DNA from: Methylomonas sp. LW13
GTDB taxonomy: Bacteria > Pseudomonadota > Gammaproteobacteria > Methylococcales > Methylomonadaceae
DNA: 64,000 nucleotides
Assembly (NCBI RefSeq): GCF_016865255.1
Contig: NZ_CP033381.1
Location: 3,906,001 to 3,970,000 of the forward strand
Reading direction: 5' to 3'
Position 1 is the first letter of the stretch. Every line of letters starts with the position of its first letter. The translations under genes and the position numbers were made by a program. Under the pieces are notes generated by a model. It ran no database searches and was not told the DNA's origin. It saw only the letters and a program-made list of their open reading frames with translations. This document shows, piece by piece, positions 1 through 9,429 of the stretch.

Positions 1-1
1 G

Positions 2-3000
2 GCAATCGCCGCTGGCTTGGTCGGTATCTTGGGATTTGTGGCGCTGATGGGCTTGAGCCTGCAGCAAGAGCGCGATAACCACATGGAGCACGCGCGTATC
101 GAAACAGCAAATATCGCTCTGGTTCTGGAGGGGCATGCGCTGGCCACCCTACAAAAAATCGATCTGATTCTGAAAGATATTCAGGGGCATATTCGACCCG
201 AGGACATGCGCAGCAGCCAATTCGATAACTCCGTTGAAAACCATGCTATGCAAGCCTTACTGCAGGAAAAGGCCGACGATATTCAGCAAGCGGCGGTGAT
301 CGAGATCGGCGGAATCCAGATATTCAATACCAACGGCGATTGTATCTACAGTTCTATCGATGCTCAGCCAGCCATCAATGTCGCCGACAAAGAAAGCTTT
401 CAATTTCATAGGGATCATCGCCAGACTGGCTTACACATTTCCCCGCCGGAAATATCACGTACTCTGGGCATCTGGCATAGCTCCCTGACCCGGCGTATCG
501 ATTTTCCCGATGGCGGCTTTGCCGGATACGTTAACGTCATCGTGCAATTGAGTTCGTTCGAAAGTTTTTACGCGACGTTGAACCTTGGCGAACACGGCGC
601 GGTGTTACTCCGCGACGAACAGATGAGGCTTTGGGCTCGCCATCCGCATCTGGAAGCCAATCTAGGCAAAACCATGCCTAACCACCCCCTGCACCAATAC
701 ATCGCCCAGGGTATGACCCACGGCTCCTATCTACAGCCCGGCCCGGGCGATGGCGTCAAACGCCTCTATAGTTTTCGACGGGTCGGCGATTATCCTTTGT
801 ACGTGCTGGCCGCCATCGCCGAACAGGATTATCTGGCCGAGTGGTGGAAACATCTGGCCTGGTACCGTACGGCCGGACTCGTCATCTTGATTGCTTCGTT
901 AGTGTTAGCCTTGGTTGCACGGCACAGCCGTTTGAAATGGCAGAACAACGAAAGAAATTACCGCTACATTATCGAGAATGCACCGGTCGGCATTTTTCAG
1001 AGAAATTTTGCAGGTCAGTTTAGCTTTCTGAATCTCACTTTGGCACGCCAATTGGATTGCGACTCCGTCGATACCTTTCTGCAACATTATGTGCCGGCCG
1101 AGAAGCTGTGGGCCGATCTCGATCAATTGAAGTTGTTTTATCAGTTGCTGCAGACAAATAAAGAGGTACGCGGCTTTGAAGCGCAAGCGGTGCTCGTAAC
1201 CGGGCAAACTAAATGGTTCTCGATGTCCGCTTATCTGGATGAAGAAAACGGACAGATCAACGGTTTTACGCTTGACATTACCGAACGTAAGCAAGTCGAA
1301 GAGCAGCTAAAAACATCGGAAGAGCGTCTGCGCTTGACGATGGATGTGGCGCAAATCGGCATTTTCGATTGGGACGTCAAAAAGGACAGTTTCGAGATGT
1401 CACCGATTTATTTCACGATGCTAGGCTATCAAGCAAAACCCGGCCCCGGTGATCGTAACGAATGGCTGGAGCGCCTCCATCCCGACGACAGAGCCGGCAT
1501 CGCCGAAAAAATTGCGGCCGTACTGTCGAAACGCGCCAATGCCTACAGTTACGAAGCCAGGATGCGCCATGCCAACGGCAGCTATCGCTGGATCAGTGTT
1601 AAAGCATTCTGCGTGCAGCGCGGCGAAGACGGCATGGTTAGCCGTATCCTGGGCATACGTATGGACATCACCGACAGCAAACGGTACGAAGTCGAATTGG
1701 AGCACTACAAAAATCATCTCGAACACCTAGTAAACGAGCGCACGACGGAGTTGTTGGACGCCAGGAAACAAGCCGAAAGTGCCAATCTGGCCAAATCCGA
1801 TTTCTTAGCGAACATGAGCCACGAGATACGTACCCCGATGAACGCCATCATCGGCCTGACGCAACTGGCACTGGATACCGAGCTGAACCGGAAGCAACAC
1901 GATTACCTCAGCAAGGTATTGAATTCATCGCGAGCCTTGCTGGGTATTCTGAATGACATTCTCGATTACTCAAAAATCGAAGCCGGGCGCATAGACATTG
2001 AGGCCATCGAATTCAGCTTGGAAGACATACTGCGGGCGACGGCAGACTTGTTCTCCATCCGTGCCGATGAAAAAGGCCTAGAGCTGTTCATCGATATAGC
2101 ACAGGATGTGCCCGATCAGTTGCAGGGCGACCCGCTCCGCCTCAGCCAAATCATTAACAACCTGGTCGGCAACGCCATTAAATTCACCCATCAAGGCGAA
2201 GTCCACCTTCGCGTCGAGACGCAGGAAAGAACGGACAATGCCATACGTCTGCGTTTTGCGGTAAGAGATACCGGCATCGGCATCACGGCCGAACAAGCCG
2301 GCCAACTGTTTCAGCCTTTCGCGCAGGCCGACGCCGGCATCACCCGCAAATTCGGCGGCACCGGCTTGGGGCTAACGATCTCGAAACGCCTGGTGGAATT
2401 GATGGCGGGAGAAATCACCCTGGAGAGCGAACCCGAATCCGGCAGTACCTTTGCCTTTACGGTTAGACTAGGCCTGCCGGCCGGTATTTCGTCCAGCGAG
2501 CAGACACCGGGCTGGCGTTTGCAGGGTTTATGCCCCATGCGCACCCTGGTGGTCGACGATCAGGAAACCTCGCTGACGATACTGCGCTCGATTTTGGAAA
2601 GTTGGCAATTCGAAGTGGCGACGGCTGATTCGGGCGAAACAGGTTTACGCTTGTTCGCCGAAGCGGAGCGATGCGGAAAACCCTTTGAGCTGTTGTTATT
2701 GGATTGGAAAATGCCCGGCATGAACGGTCTGGAACTAGCCGAGACCATAGCCCATGACGAACATAACAGCCGGCCGCCAATATCCATCATGATCACGGCT
2801 TATGAGCGCGAGGCGCTGGCCAAGTCGGCGGGCAACATTCCAGTGGACGCGATCATCGCCAAGCCGGTCACACCCTCCAACCTGCTCAACACCCTGGTTC
2901 AACTGCAACGAAACGAAACCAGCCAGCCTGTTCCCGCCGCCGAAGTATTCAACGCCACCCGAACCACGCTGGCAGCTATCCGCGGCGCGCGGATTTTGCT

Positions 3001-4036
3001 GGTCGAGGATAATCAACTCAATCAACAGGTGGCACAGGAATTTCTGATTAAAGGCGGCTTGGCGGTCAAGACTGCCAACAATGGCCTGGAGGCCTTGGCA
3101 TGCCTGGAGAAATCCCATTTCGATGCGGTGTTGATGGACCTGCATATGCCGGTGCTGGATGGCCTGGAGGCCGCCCGCAAGATTCGCCAATTGCCGGCGT
3201 TAAAGGAATTGCCCATCATTGCCATGACTGCTGCGGCGATGAATCAAGATAAAGAGGCCTGCGTAGCGGCCGGCATGAATGACCACATCGCCAAGCCGGT
3301 CGAACCGGAAGAACTCGCCAATGCGCTGGCGAGGTGGATCAAGCCCAAACCCGCTACGGCGCAGCAGGAAAAAGCTGCCGACATTCGCCCGGATACCAAG
3401 GCGATTGCCCAACTCGAGAGCAATCTGCCAGGCGTGGCGGTGCAAGCGGCTTTGGCCCGGCTGGGAGGCAACATCGCCCTTTACCGGCGCCTATTGCTGG
3501 CGTTTGCCGAGCAGTATCGGAACGCTGCAACGCTATTGCGCCAACGGCTTGCCGATGGCGATTCGGAGCAACTGTTTTTACTCGCTCACAGCCTGAAAGG
3601 CGAGGCCGGCAATTTAGGCCTCGGCGCGCTTCAAGCCTCGGCCGACCGACTGTGCCGGATGTTCAAAGGCGGAGAGGAGAGGAATTTGACGGCGCAAACG
3701 GAACTACTTGCACAGGAATGCGAGGCGGCCCTCCTGTTATTGAGTCAGTCGTTAGAAGATGCTGACGATAGGCGGCTTGCCTTATCGGTTAATTCAGAAA
3801 AACTGTTTAAACATGCCAATCTGCTGCCCGACCTACAGAAATTGCTTCGCCAATTGAAAACTAAGAATCTGGATGCCCGGTATTCGGTCACCGATCTTGC
3901 CCACAAGATAGGCGATCATGAACTCGCCTTGGAATTTGCGGAAATTGCGCAAGCGACACAAGAATTGCGCTACGATGCAGCATTGATTGCATTAGAGAAA
4001 CTCTTAGAGCGCAATAGCTGGACAGACCATGAATAG
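2..4036 (+). CDS. Hybrid sensor histidine kinase with two receivers and Hpt (5' end outside window)
   Basis: Membrane-bound multi-step phosphorelay kinase. The frame is open to the left edge and encodes hydrophobic residues before the first possible start (a TTG at 17), so the first membrane helix and true start probably lie upstream. Numbering from that TTG: a periplasmic Cache-like sensor to about 280, a membrane helix near 285-305, PAS near 312-430, PAS near 435-560, HisKA with His602 in a SHEIRTPMN box, HATPase (NLVGNAIKFT, DTGIGI, GGTGLGL), receiver 1 with Asp896, receiver 2 with Asp1041, and an Hpt domain with His1191 (AHSLKGEAGN). The ligand is unknown. The 3' end overlaps the following HD-GYP regulator by 8 bases, so the two are probably co-translated and the relay likely feeds that protein. 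Confidence 0.93.
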   Translation, partial: AIAAGLVGILGFVALMGLSLQQERDNHMEHARIETANIALVLEGHALATLQKIDLILKDIQGHIRPEDMRSSQFDNSVENHAMQALLQEKADDIQQAAVIEIGGIQIFNTNGDCIYSSIDAQPAINVADKESFQFHRDHRQTGLHISPPEISRTLGIWHSSLTRRIDFPDGGFAGYVNVIVQLSSFESFYATLNLGEHGAVLLRDEQMRLWARHPHLEANLGKTMPNHPLHQYIAQGMTHGSYLQPGPGDGVKRLYSFRRVGDYPLYVLAAIAEQDYLAEWWKHLAWYRTAGLVILIASLVLALVARHSRLKWQNNERNYRYIIENAPVGIFQRNFAGQFSFLNLTLARQLDCDSVDTFLQHYVPAEKLWADLDQLKLFYQLLQTNKEVRGFEAQAVLVTGQTKWFSMSAYLDEENGQINGFTLDITERKQVEEQLKTSEERLRLTMDVAQIGIFDWDVKKDSFEMSPIYFTMLGYQAKPGPGDRNEWLERLHPDDRAGIAEKIAAVLSKRANAYSYEARMRHANGSYRWISVKAFCVQRGEDGMVSRILGIRMDITDSKRYEVELEHYKNHLEHLVNERTTELLDARKQAESANLAKSDFLANMSHEIRTPMNAIIGLTQLALDTELNRKQHDYLSKVLNSSRALLGILNDILDYSKIEAGRIDIEAIEFSLEDILRATADLFSIRADEKGLELFIDIAQDVPDQLQGDPLRLSQIINNLVGNAIKFTHQGEVHLRVETQERTDNAIRLRFAVRDTGIGITAEQAGQLFQPFAQADAGITRKFGGTGLGLTISKRLVELMAGEITLESEPESGSTFAFTVRLGLPAGISSSEQTPGWRLQGLCPMRTLVVDDQETSLTILRSILESWQFEVATADSGETGLRLFAEAERCGKPFELLLLDWKMPGMNGLELAETIAHDEHNSRPPISIMITAYEREALAKSAGNIPVDAIIAKPVTPSNLLNTLVQLQRNETSQPVPAAEVFNATRTTLAAIRGARILLVEDNQLNQQVAQEFLIKGGLAVKTANNGLEALACLEKSHFDAVLMDLHMPVLDGLEAARKIRQLPALKELPIIAMTAAAMNQDKEACVAAGMNDHIAKPVEPEELANALARWIKPKPATAQQEKAADIRPDTKAIAQLESNLPGVAVQAALARLGGNIALYRRLLLAFAEQYRNAATLLRQRLADGDSEQLFLLAHSLKGEAGNLGLGALQASADRLCRMFKGGEERNLTAQTELLAQECEAALLLLSQSLEDADDRRLALSVNSEKLFKHANLLPDLQKLLRQLKTKNLDARYSVTDLAHKIGDHELALEFAEIAQATQELRYDAALIALEKLLERNSWTDHE

Positions 4037-5192
4037 CCAAGATAAACGACCGAAAATACTGATCGTAGACGACTCCTTAAATAACATCGAGGTGTTGAGC
4101 AACATCTTGGGCAAGGGATACAGCACCCGATTTGCCAGCGATGGCTCCGAGGCTTTGGCGCTGATCGGCCGCGACGCGCCGGACCTGATATTACTGGATG
4201 TCGTCATGCCGGGCATCGACGGCTTCGAGGTTTGTAAGCAACTTAAAGCGAACCTCGCGACTCGCGATATTCCGGTGATTTTTCTGACCAGCTTGGATAG
4301 CGCCGTGGACGAGGAGTGTGGTCTGTCACTGGGCGCCGAGGATTTTATTCACAAACCGGCATCCGCGCCGGTGGTGTTGGCCCGGGTCCGTAATCATCTG
4401 GCCCTGGCCACCACCAGGCGCGAGCTGAAACAGCATAACGACAATCTTGAGCAATTGGTGGCCGAGCGCACGGCAGAGTTGTTCCGCAAAGATCGGCAGC
4501 TGATCGCCGCGCAAAGCTCCATCATCGCCGCTTTTTGTGCCTTGGCAGAGGTCAGGGACAACGAGACCGGCAACCATATACGCCGTACCCAACGATACGT
4601 GCAGCTGTTGGCCGAACGGTTGCGCACCAATGCTCGCTATAGTCTCACCGATGGCGCCATCGAACTGTTGTTTAAATCCGCGCCTCTGCACGACATCGGC
4701 AAGGTTGCCATTCCCGATGCGATACTGCTTAAGCCGGGAAAACTATCGCCGGATGAATGGACGATTATGAAAACGCACTGCGCGGAGGGAAGGTCTGCCA
4801 TCTTGTCGGCGGCGCGGGATTTTGGCGACAGCGACTGGTCATTTTTAAATTACGCGGTAGAGATCGCTTATTGCCACCATGAAAGATGGGATGGCGCCGG
4901 TTATCCGCAAGGGCTTTCCGGAGAGCAAATCCCGCTGAGCGCCCGTTTGATGGCAGTCGCCGACGTTTACGACGCTCTGATCAGCAAACGGGTTTATAAA
5001 GAAGCGTATCCCCACGAAGAAGCGGTGCGGCTGATCGCTAAAGGCCGGGGAACGCACTTCGATCCGGATGTCGCCGATGCCTTTTTGGCTATCGCCGAGG
5101 CATTCGATGAAACCGCTCAGCGCTACAGGGATGTCGGCGACGCCAAGCCTGCCATGGAAACCAAAGCGCATTCGCTATCAGCTAAATCCTGA
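4029..5192 (+). CDS. Response regulator with HD-GYP cyclic-di-GMP phosphodiesterase domain
   Basis: An N-terminal receiver (acidic DD pocket, phospho-acceptor Asp57 in LILLDVVMP, Lys near residue 106) is joined by a coiled-coil-like linker (about 125-160) to an HD-GYP domain. The HD pair is His221-Asp222 in LHDIGK, and the GYP signature is at 291-293 in WDGAGYPQGL. HD-GYP domains hydrolyse c-di-GMP to pGpG or GMP. The ATG sits inside the end of the hybrid kinase gene (ATGAATAG overlap), which indicates translational coupling and a kinase-effector pair. The full 387-residue length and intact motifs suggest an active enzyme. Confidence 0.93.
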   Translation: MNSQDKRPKILIVDDSLNNIEVLSNILGKGYSTRFASDGSEALALIGRDAPDLILLDVVMPGIDGFEVCKQLKANLATRDIPVIFLTSLDSAVDEECGLSLGAEDFIHKPASAPVVLARVRNHLALATTRRELKQHNDNLEQLVAERTAELFRKDRQLIAAQSSIIAAFCALAEVRDNETGNHIRRTQRYVQLLAERLRTNARYSLTDGAIELLFKSAPLHDIGKVAIPDAILLKPGKLSPDEWTIMKTHCAEGRSAILSAARDFGDSDWSFLNYAVEIAYCHHERWDGAGYPQGLSGEQIPLSARLMAVADVYDALISKRVYKEAYPHEEAVRLIAKGRGTHFDPDVADAFLAIAEAFDETAQRYRDVGDAKPAMETKAHSLSAKS

Positions 5193-5416
5193 AAGACCTA
5201 GCAAAGTTCATCTTGCCGGCACAACAAACAACCTGGATGGAAAAACCCGATTAATGCCAACGTGCATCAAATAGCTTGCTTTCATCCCCTATCCGCGGAC
5301 AAAAACGGATTGGCTATATGGAAAACCGCGCAGATGGACAGTCTGACTCATTCAGACCTAAAACCCCGCTAAGCCTTGGTGCCCGCAGGGTATTAAAGTT
5401 TGGGCGGCCTAATAAC

Positions 5417-6118
5417 TTATGAGTAGTAATCAAAGTCCTCTTTTTTCTCTATCTTAAAGCCCGGCTCCACATTAATTTCAACATCCTTGATTCTGGTTTT
5501 TTCCGGGGCCGGCGTGGCGCTTACCTCCTCCATAAACGCCTTGAACCAAGGGGCATTAATCACGCCGGCCATATCGTCGTCTTGCAATATATTTTGTTCG
5601 TCGGGCAAACTACCAAATTCCCTGGCGGTTTGCAGTGCGGCCAAGCAGGCGTCGTTATCGCCGCGCAACGCATAAACGCAGGCCAGATTGTAAGCCGCGC
5701 TGCCTTTTTGAATGGCGCAGGCCTTCTCGAAAAAATCTTCCGCCAAATCGTAAAGGTCGGGCTTCGCCGCCTCGGCACTGATGCGGGCCAATTCCATAAA
5801 TGCTACGCCGCCGTCTATCGCCGCCCCCAAATAGTTAGGCGAAATCAATAAGCAAAATGAAAACTTGGAAATGGCATCTTCGTAAATTTCAATAGCGGCT
5901 TTCGGTTCTTGAGTCCGGGCTTCGTGTAATAGCCCAAATCCCCAGTGATACAGCGCTTCGGAGACGATCAAATGGTCGGCAATGACATTAGCAAAGCCTT
6001 GATACGCACCCTTGTATAGTTGCTCGGCTTTGCTGCCTTCGCTTTTACGGGCCTGGGCAACTTGCTTGATCGCCGCGTCCAGGGTGGAACGCTTTTTAAA
6101 TGAACTCAATAGCGACAT
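5417..6118 (-). CDS. TPR-like repeat protein of unknown function
   Basis: A soluble-looking 233-residue protein without a signal peptide. Residues about 40-180 form helical repeats of TPR type: a segment with EALYHWGFGLL, a repeat around NYLGAAIDGGVAFMEL, and a typical TPR end (AAYNLACVYALRGD). This is followed by a D/E-rich stretch ending in an APWFKAF motif like that of TPR end-of-group proteins. The C-terminal 35 residues are charged and probably flexible. The partner and pathway cannot be read from the sequence. The gene stands alone, with a 224-bp gap to the HD-GYP gene, and is divergent from the DUF2288 gene. Confidence 0.8.
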   Translation of the reverse strand: MSLLSSFKKRSTLDAAIKQVAQARKSEGSKAEQLYKGAYQGFANVIADHLIVSEALYHWGFGLLHEARTQEPKAAIEIYEDAISKFSFCLLISPNYLGAAIDGGVAFMELARISAEAAKPDLYDLAEDFFEKACAIQKGSAAYNLACVYALRGDNDACLAALQTAREFGSLPDEQNILQDDDMAGVINAPWFKAFMEEVSATPAPEKTRIKDVEINVEPGFKIEKKEDFDYYS

Positions 6119-6201
6119 CGATGAATCCTCACTTCTGTTTTATAAACCGGGTTACGATAAAATAGCTGGGCATACTACAACATCCCAACCGGAAAATGTT
6201 A

Positions 6202-6528
6202 ATGAACGACTCTCTCCCCGATCTGGAAAAAGCCAAGGTGAATTTGGAAACCTCGTCCATTCCCTGGGCCGAGTTGCAACGATTTTTCGCGGCCGGCCTG
6301 GCAATCTCGGTTGCAAAGGAACTGGATCTGGTAGAAGTGGCTTATCAGTTCTCGCGCGACAACAAGGCGCAAGTTGAGCAATGGCTGGAAGCCGGCCTAA
6401 TCGGTCATGTTTCGGATCGACAGGCCGGCGAATGGATCAGTGCCAACAGTTCGGTGTGGGCTGTGGTGGTCAGGCCCTGGGTGTTAGTTCAGGCAAATAC
6501 TTGCGCGCCAGCCAATAATCCACACTGA
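6202..6528 (+). CDS. DUF2288 family protein
   Basis: A small protein of about 108 residues that matches the DUF2288 pattern: LETSSIPWAELQRFFAAG, then an ELDLVEVA segment, a DNKAQVEQWLEAG segment and the C-terminal WAVVVRPWVLVQ block. The function of the family is unknown. Two ATGs are available (6196, 6202). The second is preferred because GGA lies 8 bases before it and only 3 before the first. The last 59 bases overlap the 3' end of the convergent DoxX gene; the residues after WVLVQ lie in that overlap and are not conserved in appearance. Confidence 0.82.
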   Translation: MNDSLPDLEKAKVNLETSSIPWAELQRFFAAGLAISVAKELDLVEVAYQFSRDNKAQVEQWLEAGLIGHVSDRQAGEWISANSSVWAVVVRPWVLVQANTCAPANNPH

Positions 6529-7129
6529 CAAACCGGCCGCCGCCCAGGAAAAACAAAGCCAGCAACATGACGAAATAGGTGGCGGCAAACTCAACCCCGT
6601 TATTCAGTATCACCAAGGCGCCGTTCTCGGTCAGCCATTGATAGTCGCCCTGCACCTGTAAAATTTCCTTGGCCCGCTCCAGTCGCTCTATCGCACCTAT
6701 CGTACGTTCGCTAGCAAAAATGCCGCTACCGGCCGCAATGGCCAACCAGCCGTTTTGGAGATGCGCGCTGACCGCTGCGACCACCATGATGATCATCAAT
6801 GGCAAAGTGATAGGCCGGGTGGCAAAACCTAACAGTAAAAACAAGGCGCCGACAATTTCAAATAGCGCGACCAGAAACACCAACACATAGGGCGCCGGCA
6901 AACCCAAGCCCCATTCAGCATTACCAAACCACTCGGCCGTGTCGGAAAAATTGGCAAATTTTTTGGTACCCGCCATCCAAAATACCGGTGCCAAATACAG
7001 CCGCAGCAACAGCGGCGCCAAAAAATCCACGCATTTAGCAGTATCGCAACTGCGTTGCGACAGTTGCATAATCCCCGGTAGTTTATCGATAACCACCGCC
7101 ATTAACGCAGTAAAAGACGTATTATTCAT
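6470..7129 (-). CDS. DoxX family inner-membrane protein
   Basis: Shows the DoxX pattern: LAPLLLRLYLAPVFWMAGTKKF in the first helix, then helices near residues 80-100, 105-125 and 185-205. A hydrophilic insertion (about 130-175) separates helices three and four. DoxX proteins are small inner-membrane proteins, some linked to thiol redox and respiratory complexes; the role here is unknown. A GGAGG lies 9 bases before the ATG at 7129 but only 3 before the ATG at 7135, so 7129 is preferred. It is divergent from the cupin gene 42 bp away. Confidence 0.86.
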   Translation of the reverse strand: MNNTSFTALMAVVIDKLPGIMQLSQRSCDTAKCVDFLAPLLLRLYLAPVFWMAGTKKFANFSDTAEWFGNAEWGLGLPAPYVLVFLVALFEIVGALFLLLGFATRPITLPLMIIMVVAAVSAHLQNGWLAIAAGSGIFASERTIGAIERLERAKEILQVQGDYQWLTENGALVILNNGVEFAATYFVMLLALFFLGGGRFVSVDYWLARKYLPELTPRA

Positions 7130-7171
7130 ATTCATTCCCCTCCCCCAATTTTTTATTATGTACCCGCTTTT

Positions 7172-7516
7172 ATGAACATCAGCAGTTCGTGCATTTTTAC
7201 AGACATTCCAGCTCAGTTGCCAATAGAATTATGCCAAACCTTGTTTAGCAAGCCTACTATTCGCATTGAACGCATCGTTTCCAAGGGCCATTGCAGCGCG
7301 GAAAACGAGTGGTACAATCAAAATCAGGACGAGTGGGTAATATTGTTACAAGGCGCAGCACGGCTGACATTTGCCCAATCTGCGCCTGTGGACTTGAAGC
7401 CGGGCGACTATCTGCTGATTCCAGCGCATTGCCGGCATAGGGTGGATTGGACCCATCCGGATATTGAATCTATATGGCTGGCAGTCCATATGTACGCAGA
7501 GCCGGTTGCGGAATAA
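7172..7516 (+). CDS. Small cupin-domain protein
   Basis: A single-domain cupin of 114 residues. The first cupin box is around NEWYNQNQDEWVILLQGAA. The second is around LKPGDYLLIPAHCRHRV, which supplies histidines of a likely metal site. Cupins bind metals and act as small enzymes or sensors; the substrate cannot be predicted. No clear Shine-Dalgarno sequence precedes the ATG. The gene is divergent from doxX and convergent with rhlE, and a pair of hairpins follows its stop codon. Confidence 0.85.
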   Translation: MNISSSCIFTDIPAQLPIELCQTLFSKPTIRIERIVSKGHCSAENEWYNQNQDEWVILLQGAARLTFAQSAPVDLKPGDYLLIPAHCRHRVDWTHPDIESIWLAVHMYAEPVAE

Positions 7517-7518
7517 AC

Positions 7519-7562
7519 CGGCATTCGGCGGGAGACGAATGCCGTGCCCATGACCGGGCACG
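7519..7562. terminator. Two nested-end hairpins between cupin gene and rhlE
   Basis: A 9-bp perfect stem (CGGCATTCG at 7519-7527 with CGAATGCCG at 7536-7544) is followed by a 7-bp stem (CGTGCCC at 7543-7549 with GGGCACG at 7556-7562). They share two bases, so they are probably alternatives. No T-run follows. The position between convergent genes suggests a transcription end point for one or both. Confidence 0.5.
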
Positions 7563-7576
7563 ACACGTCAAACGGA

Positions 7577-8863
7577 TTAACGGGGCTTGGCAGTTTGCGG
7601 ACGCGGTTTGCGCGAATTCGGCGCTCGTTTAGTCGACTCCCCAGGCCGGCCATTTTGCGGCCGCCTGGTTGCTGGCTTGTTCGGCTGAGCCGGTTTCGGC
7701 TGTGGCTTGCTATTGGTCACGGCCAATGACACGCTGGGATAGCCGGTATCGTCGACTCGCGGAATCTGCCTTTTCAACAGTTTCTCGACGGCGGCGAGCA
7801 AATAAGCCTCTTCCGGATCGACTAGCGAAATTGCCTGACCCTCGGCGCCGGCACGGCCAGTACGGCCGATGCGGTGTACGTAATCTTCAGCTACTTGCGG
7901 CAAATCGAAATTCACCACATGCGGTAATTGATCAATGTCCAGGCCGCGCGCGGCAATGTCGGTGGCAATCAATGCGGTAATCGAACCGTTTTTAAAATCT
8001 TCAAGCGCCCTCACCCTGGCCCCCTGGCTTTTATCACCGTGCAAGGCCGCGCAACGGATACCATCCTTGATCAACTGCTTGGCCAAACGATCCGCGCCGT
8101 GCTTGGTGCGAACGAACACCAATACCTGCTGCCAATGGCCGTTGCCTATCAGGTAGGACAGCAATTCGCGCTTGTATTCGCGGCTAATGCCATAAACCAA
8201 TTGCGAGACGGTATCGGCGGCGGCATTGCGTTTGGCGACAGCGATTTCAACCGGATCGGTGAGAATTTGTTCCGCCAGCGCGCTGATTTCCGGAGCATAG
8301 GTCGCCGAAAACAGCAGGTTCTGGCGTTTACTCGGCAACAACGCGATGATTCGACGAATGTCGCGGATAAAACCCATATCCAGCATTCGGTCGGCTTCGT
8401 CGAGTACAAAATGCTCGACCTTCGACAAATCCAGATGTTGTTGCTGAATCAAATCCAGCAAACGGCCGGGCGTAGCAACGACAATATCGGTGCCGCGCTG
8501 GATCTTCTGAATCTGCGGATTAATACTAACGCCGCCAAATATCGCCTCGGCAAAAAAAGGTAAATGCTTGCCGTAGGTTCTGACGCTTTCATAGACTTGC
8601 ATCGCCAATTCGCGGGTTGGCGTTAAAATCAATACCCGAACCGGACGCGGCTTTTGCGGAACCGGTTGTCCTTGCAGCAACTGTAGCAAAGGCAAGGTGA
8701 ACCCGGCGGTTTTGCCGGTGCCGGTTTGCGCGCCGGCCAACACATCGCGGCCTTGCAAAATGACCGGAATGGCCTGCGCCTGAATCGGCGTCGGGGTTTC
8801 ATAGCCTTGTTCGGCAACCGCCTTAAGTAGTTGCTCGGACAAACCCAATTCTGAAAATAACAT
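7577..8863 (-). CDS. rhlE: DEAD-box ATP-dependent RNA helicase, RhlE type
   Basis: All DEAD-box motifs are present: Q motif ([11 protein letters not shown]), motif I AQTGTGKT at 45-52, PTRELA at 82-87, TPGR at 131-134, DEAD at 155-158, SAT, and the helicase C motifs ending in [10 protein letters not shown]. The first residues and the spacing match RhlE. The C-terminal 50 residues are a basic Pro/Arg/Lys-rich tail typical of RNA-binding extensions. RhlE proteins take part in ribosome assembly and RNA turnover. The gene is monocistronic, with a 150-bp divergent gap to the PilZ gene. Confidence 0.95.
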   Translation of the reverse strand: MLFSELGLSEQLLKAVAEQGYETPTPIQAQAIPVILQGRDVLAGAQTGTGKTAGFTLPLLQLLQGQPVPQKPRPVRVLILTPTRELAMQVYESVRTYGKHLPFFAEAIFGGVSINPQIQKIQRGTDIVVATPGRLLDLIQQQHLDLSKVEHFVLDEADRMLDMGFIRDIRRIIALLPSKRQNLLFSATYAPEISALAEQILTDPVEIAVAKRNAAADTVSQLVYGISREYKRELLSYLIGNGHWQQVLVFVRTKHGADRLAKQLIKDGIRCAALHGDKSQGARVRALEDFKNGSITALIATDIAARGLDIDQLPHVVNFDLPQVAEDYVHRIGRTGRAGAEGQAISLVDPEEAYLLAAVEKLLKRQIPRVDDTGYPSVSLAVTNSKPQPKPAQPNKPATRRPQNGRPGESTKRAPNSRKPRPQTAKPR

Positions 8864-9013
8864 GCAAAAACCTTATTTTATGCCCGCAATTAACGGGTGT
8901 ATGAATAGAAAAGATATGGCATGATGGGCACGCCACAGTAGCAAAAACTGACTTTGCACCTACACTAAATCCTCAATAGCATTACCGCAATTCTTCAGCA
9001 GAGGCCACAACAC

Positions 9014-9376
9014 ATGAGTTTCGAAAAACGAATTCACCGTAGAGTAAAACCTAGAGGCCTGCAGGCCGGCATTATTTTCAATAGCAGAACACCCCGGGAA
9101 ATTTCGCTGAATGCGGAAATTCTGGACATCAGCTATAGCGGCATCCGGGTTAAGCTTCAAGACCCCATCAGTCCCGATGTTGCCGGCAAAGTTAAAATCA
9201 CCATGGTATTGCCTGAATCGGGAACGCCGTTCAGTGTACACGGCATTCTGAAACATCAACATGTCGATTCGGAATGCGGCTTACACTACGTAGACCACGT
9301 GGAAGGTTCTATCGACGATCTGATGTTTGAATGCGTGGAACTGGACGACACCACCGTGCTGATCAAAACCGCTTAA
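9014..9376 (+). CDS. PilZ-domain cyclic-di-GMP binding protein
   Basis: A 120-residue single PilZ domain. The c-di-GMP binding motifs are intact: RxxxR at Arg10-Arg14 and DxSxxG at Asp38-Ser40-Gly43. Such proteins act as c-di-GMP effectors on motility, pili or polysaccharide machinery. The target is not evident from the neighbours. An HD-GYP phosphodiesterase lies 4 kb away, but there is no direct link. Confidence 0.9.
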   Translation: MSFEKRIHRRVKPRGLQAGIIFNSRTPREISLNAEILDISYSGIRVKLQDPISPDVAGKVKITMVLPESGTPFSVHGILKHQHVDSECGLHYVDHVEGSIDDLMFECVELDDTTVLIKTA

Positions 9377-9429
9377 TCGTCATCCCGGCACAAAACGGCA
9401 CCTGCTCGCCGTAAATCGCTGTCGGCAAG

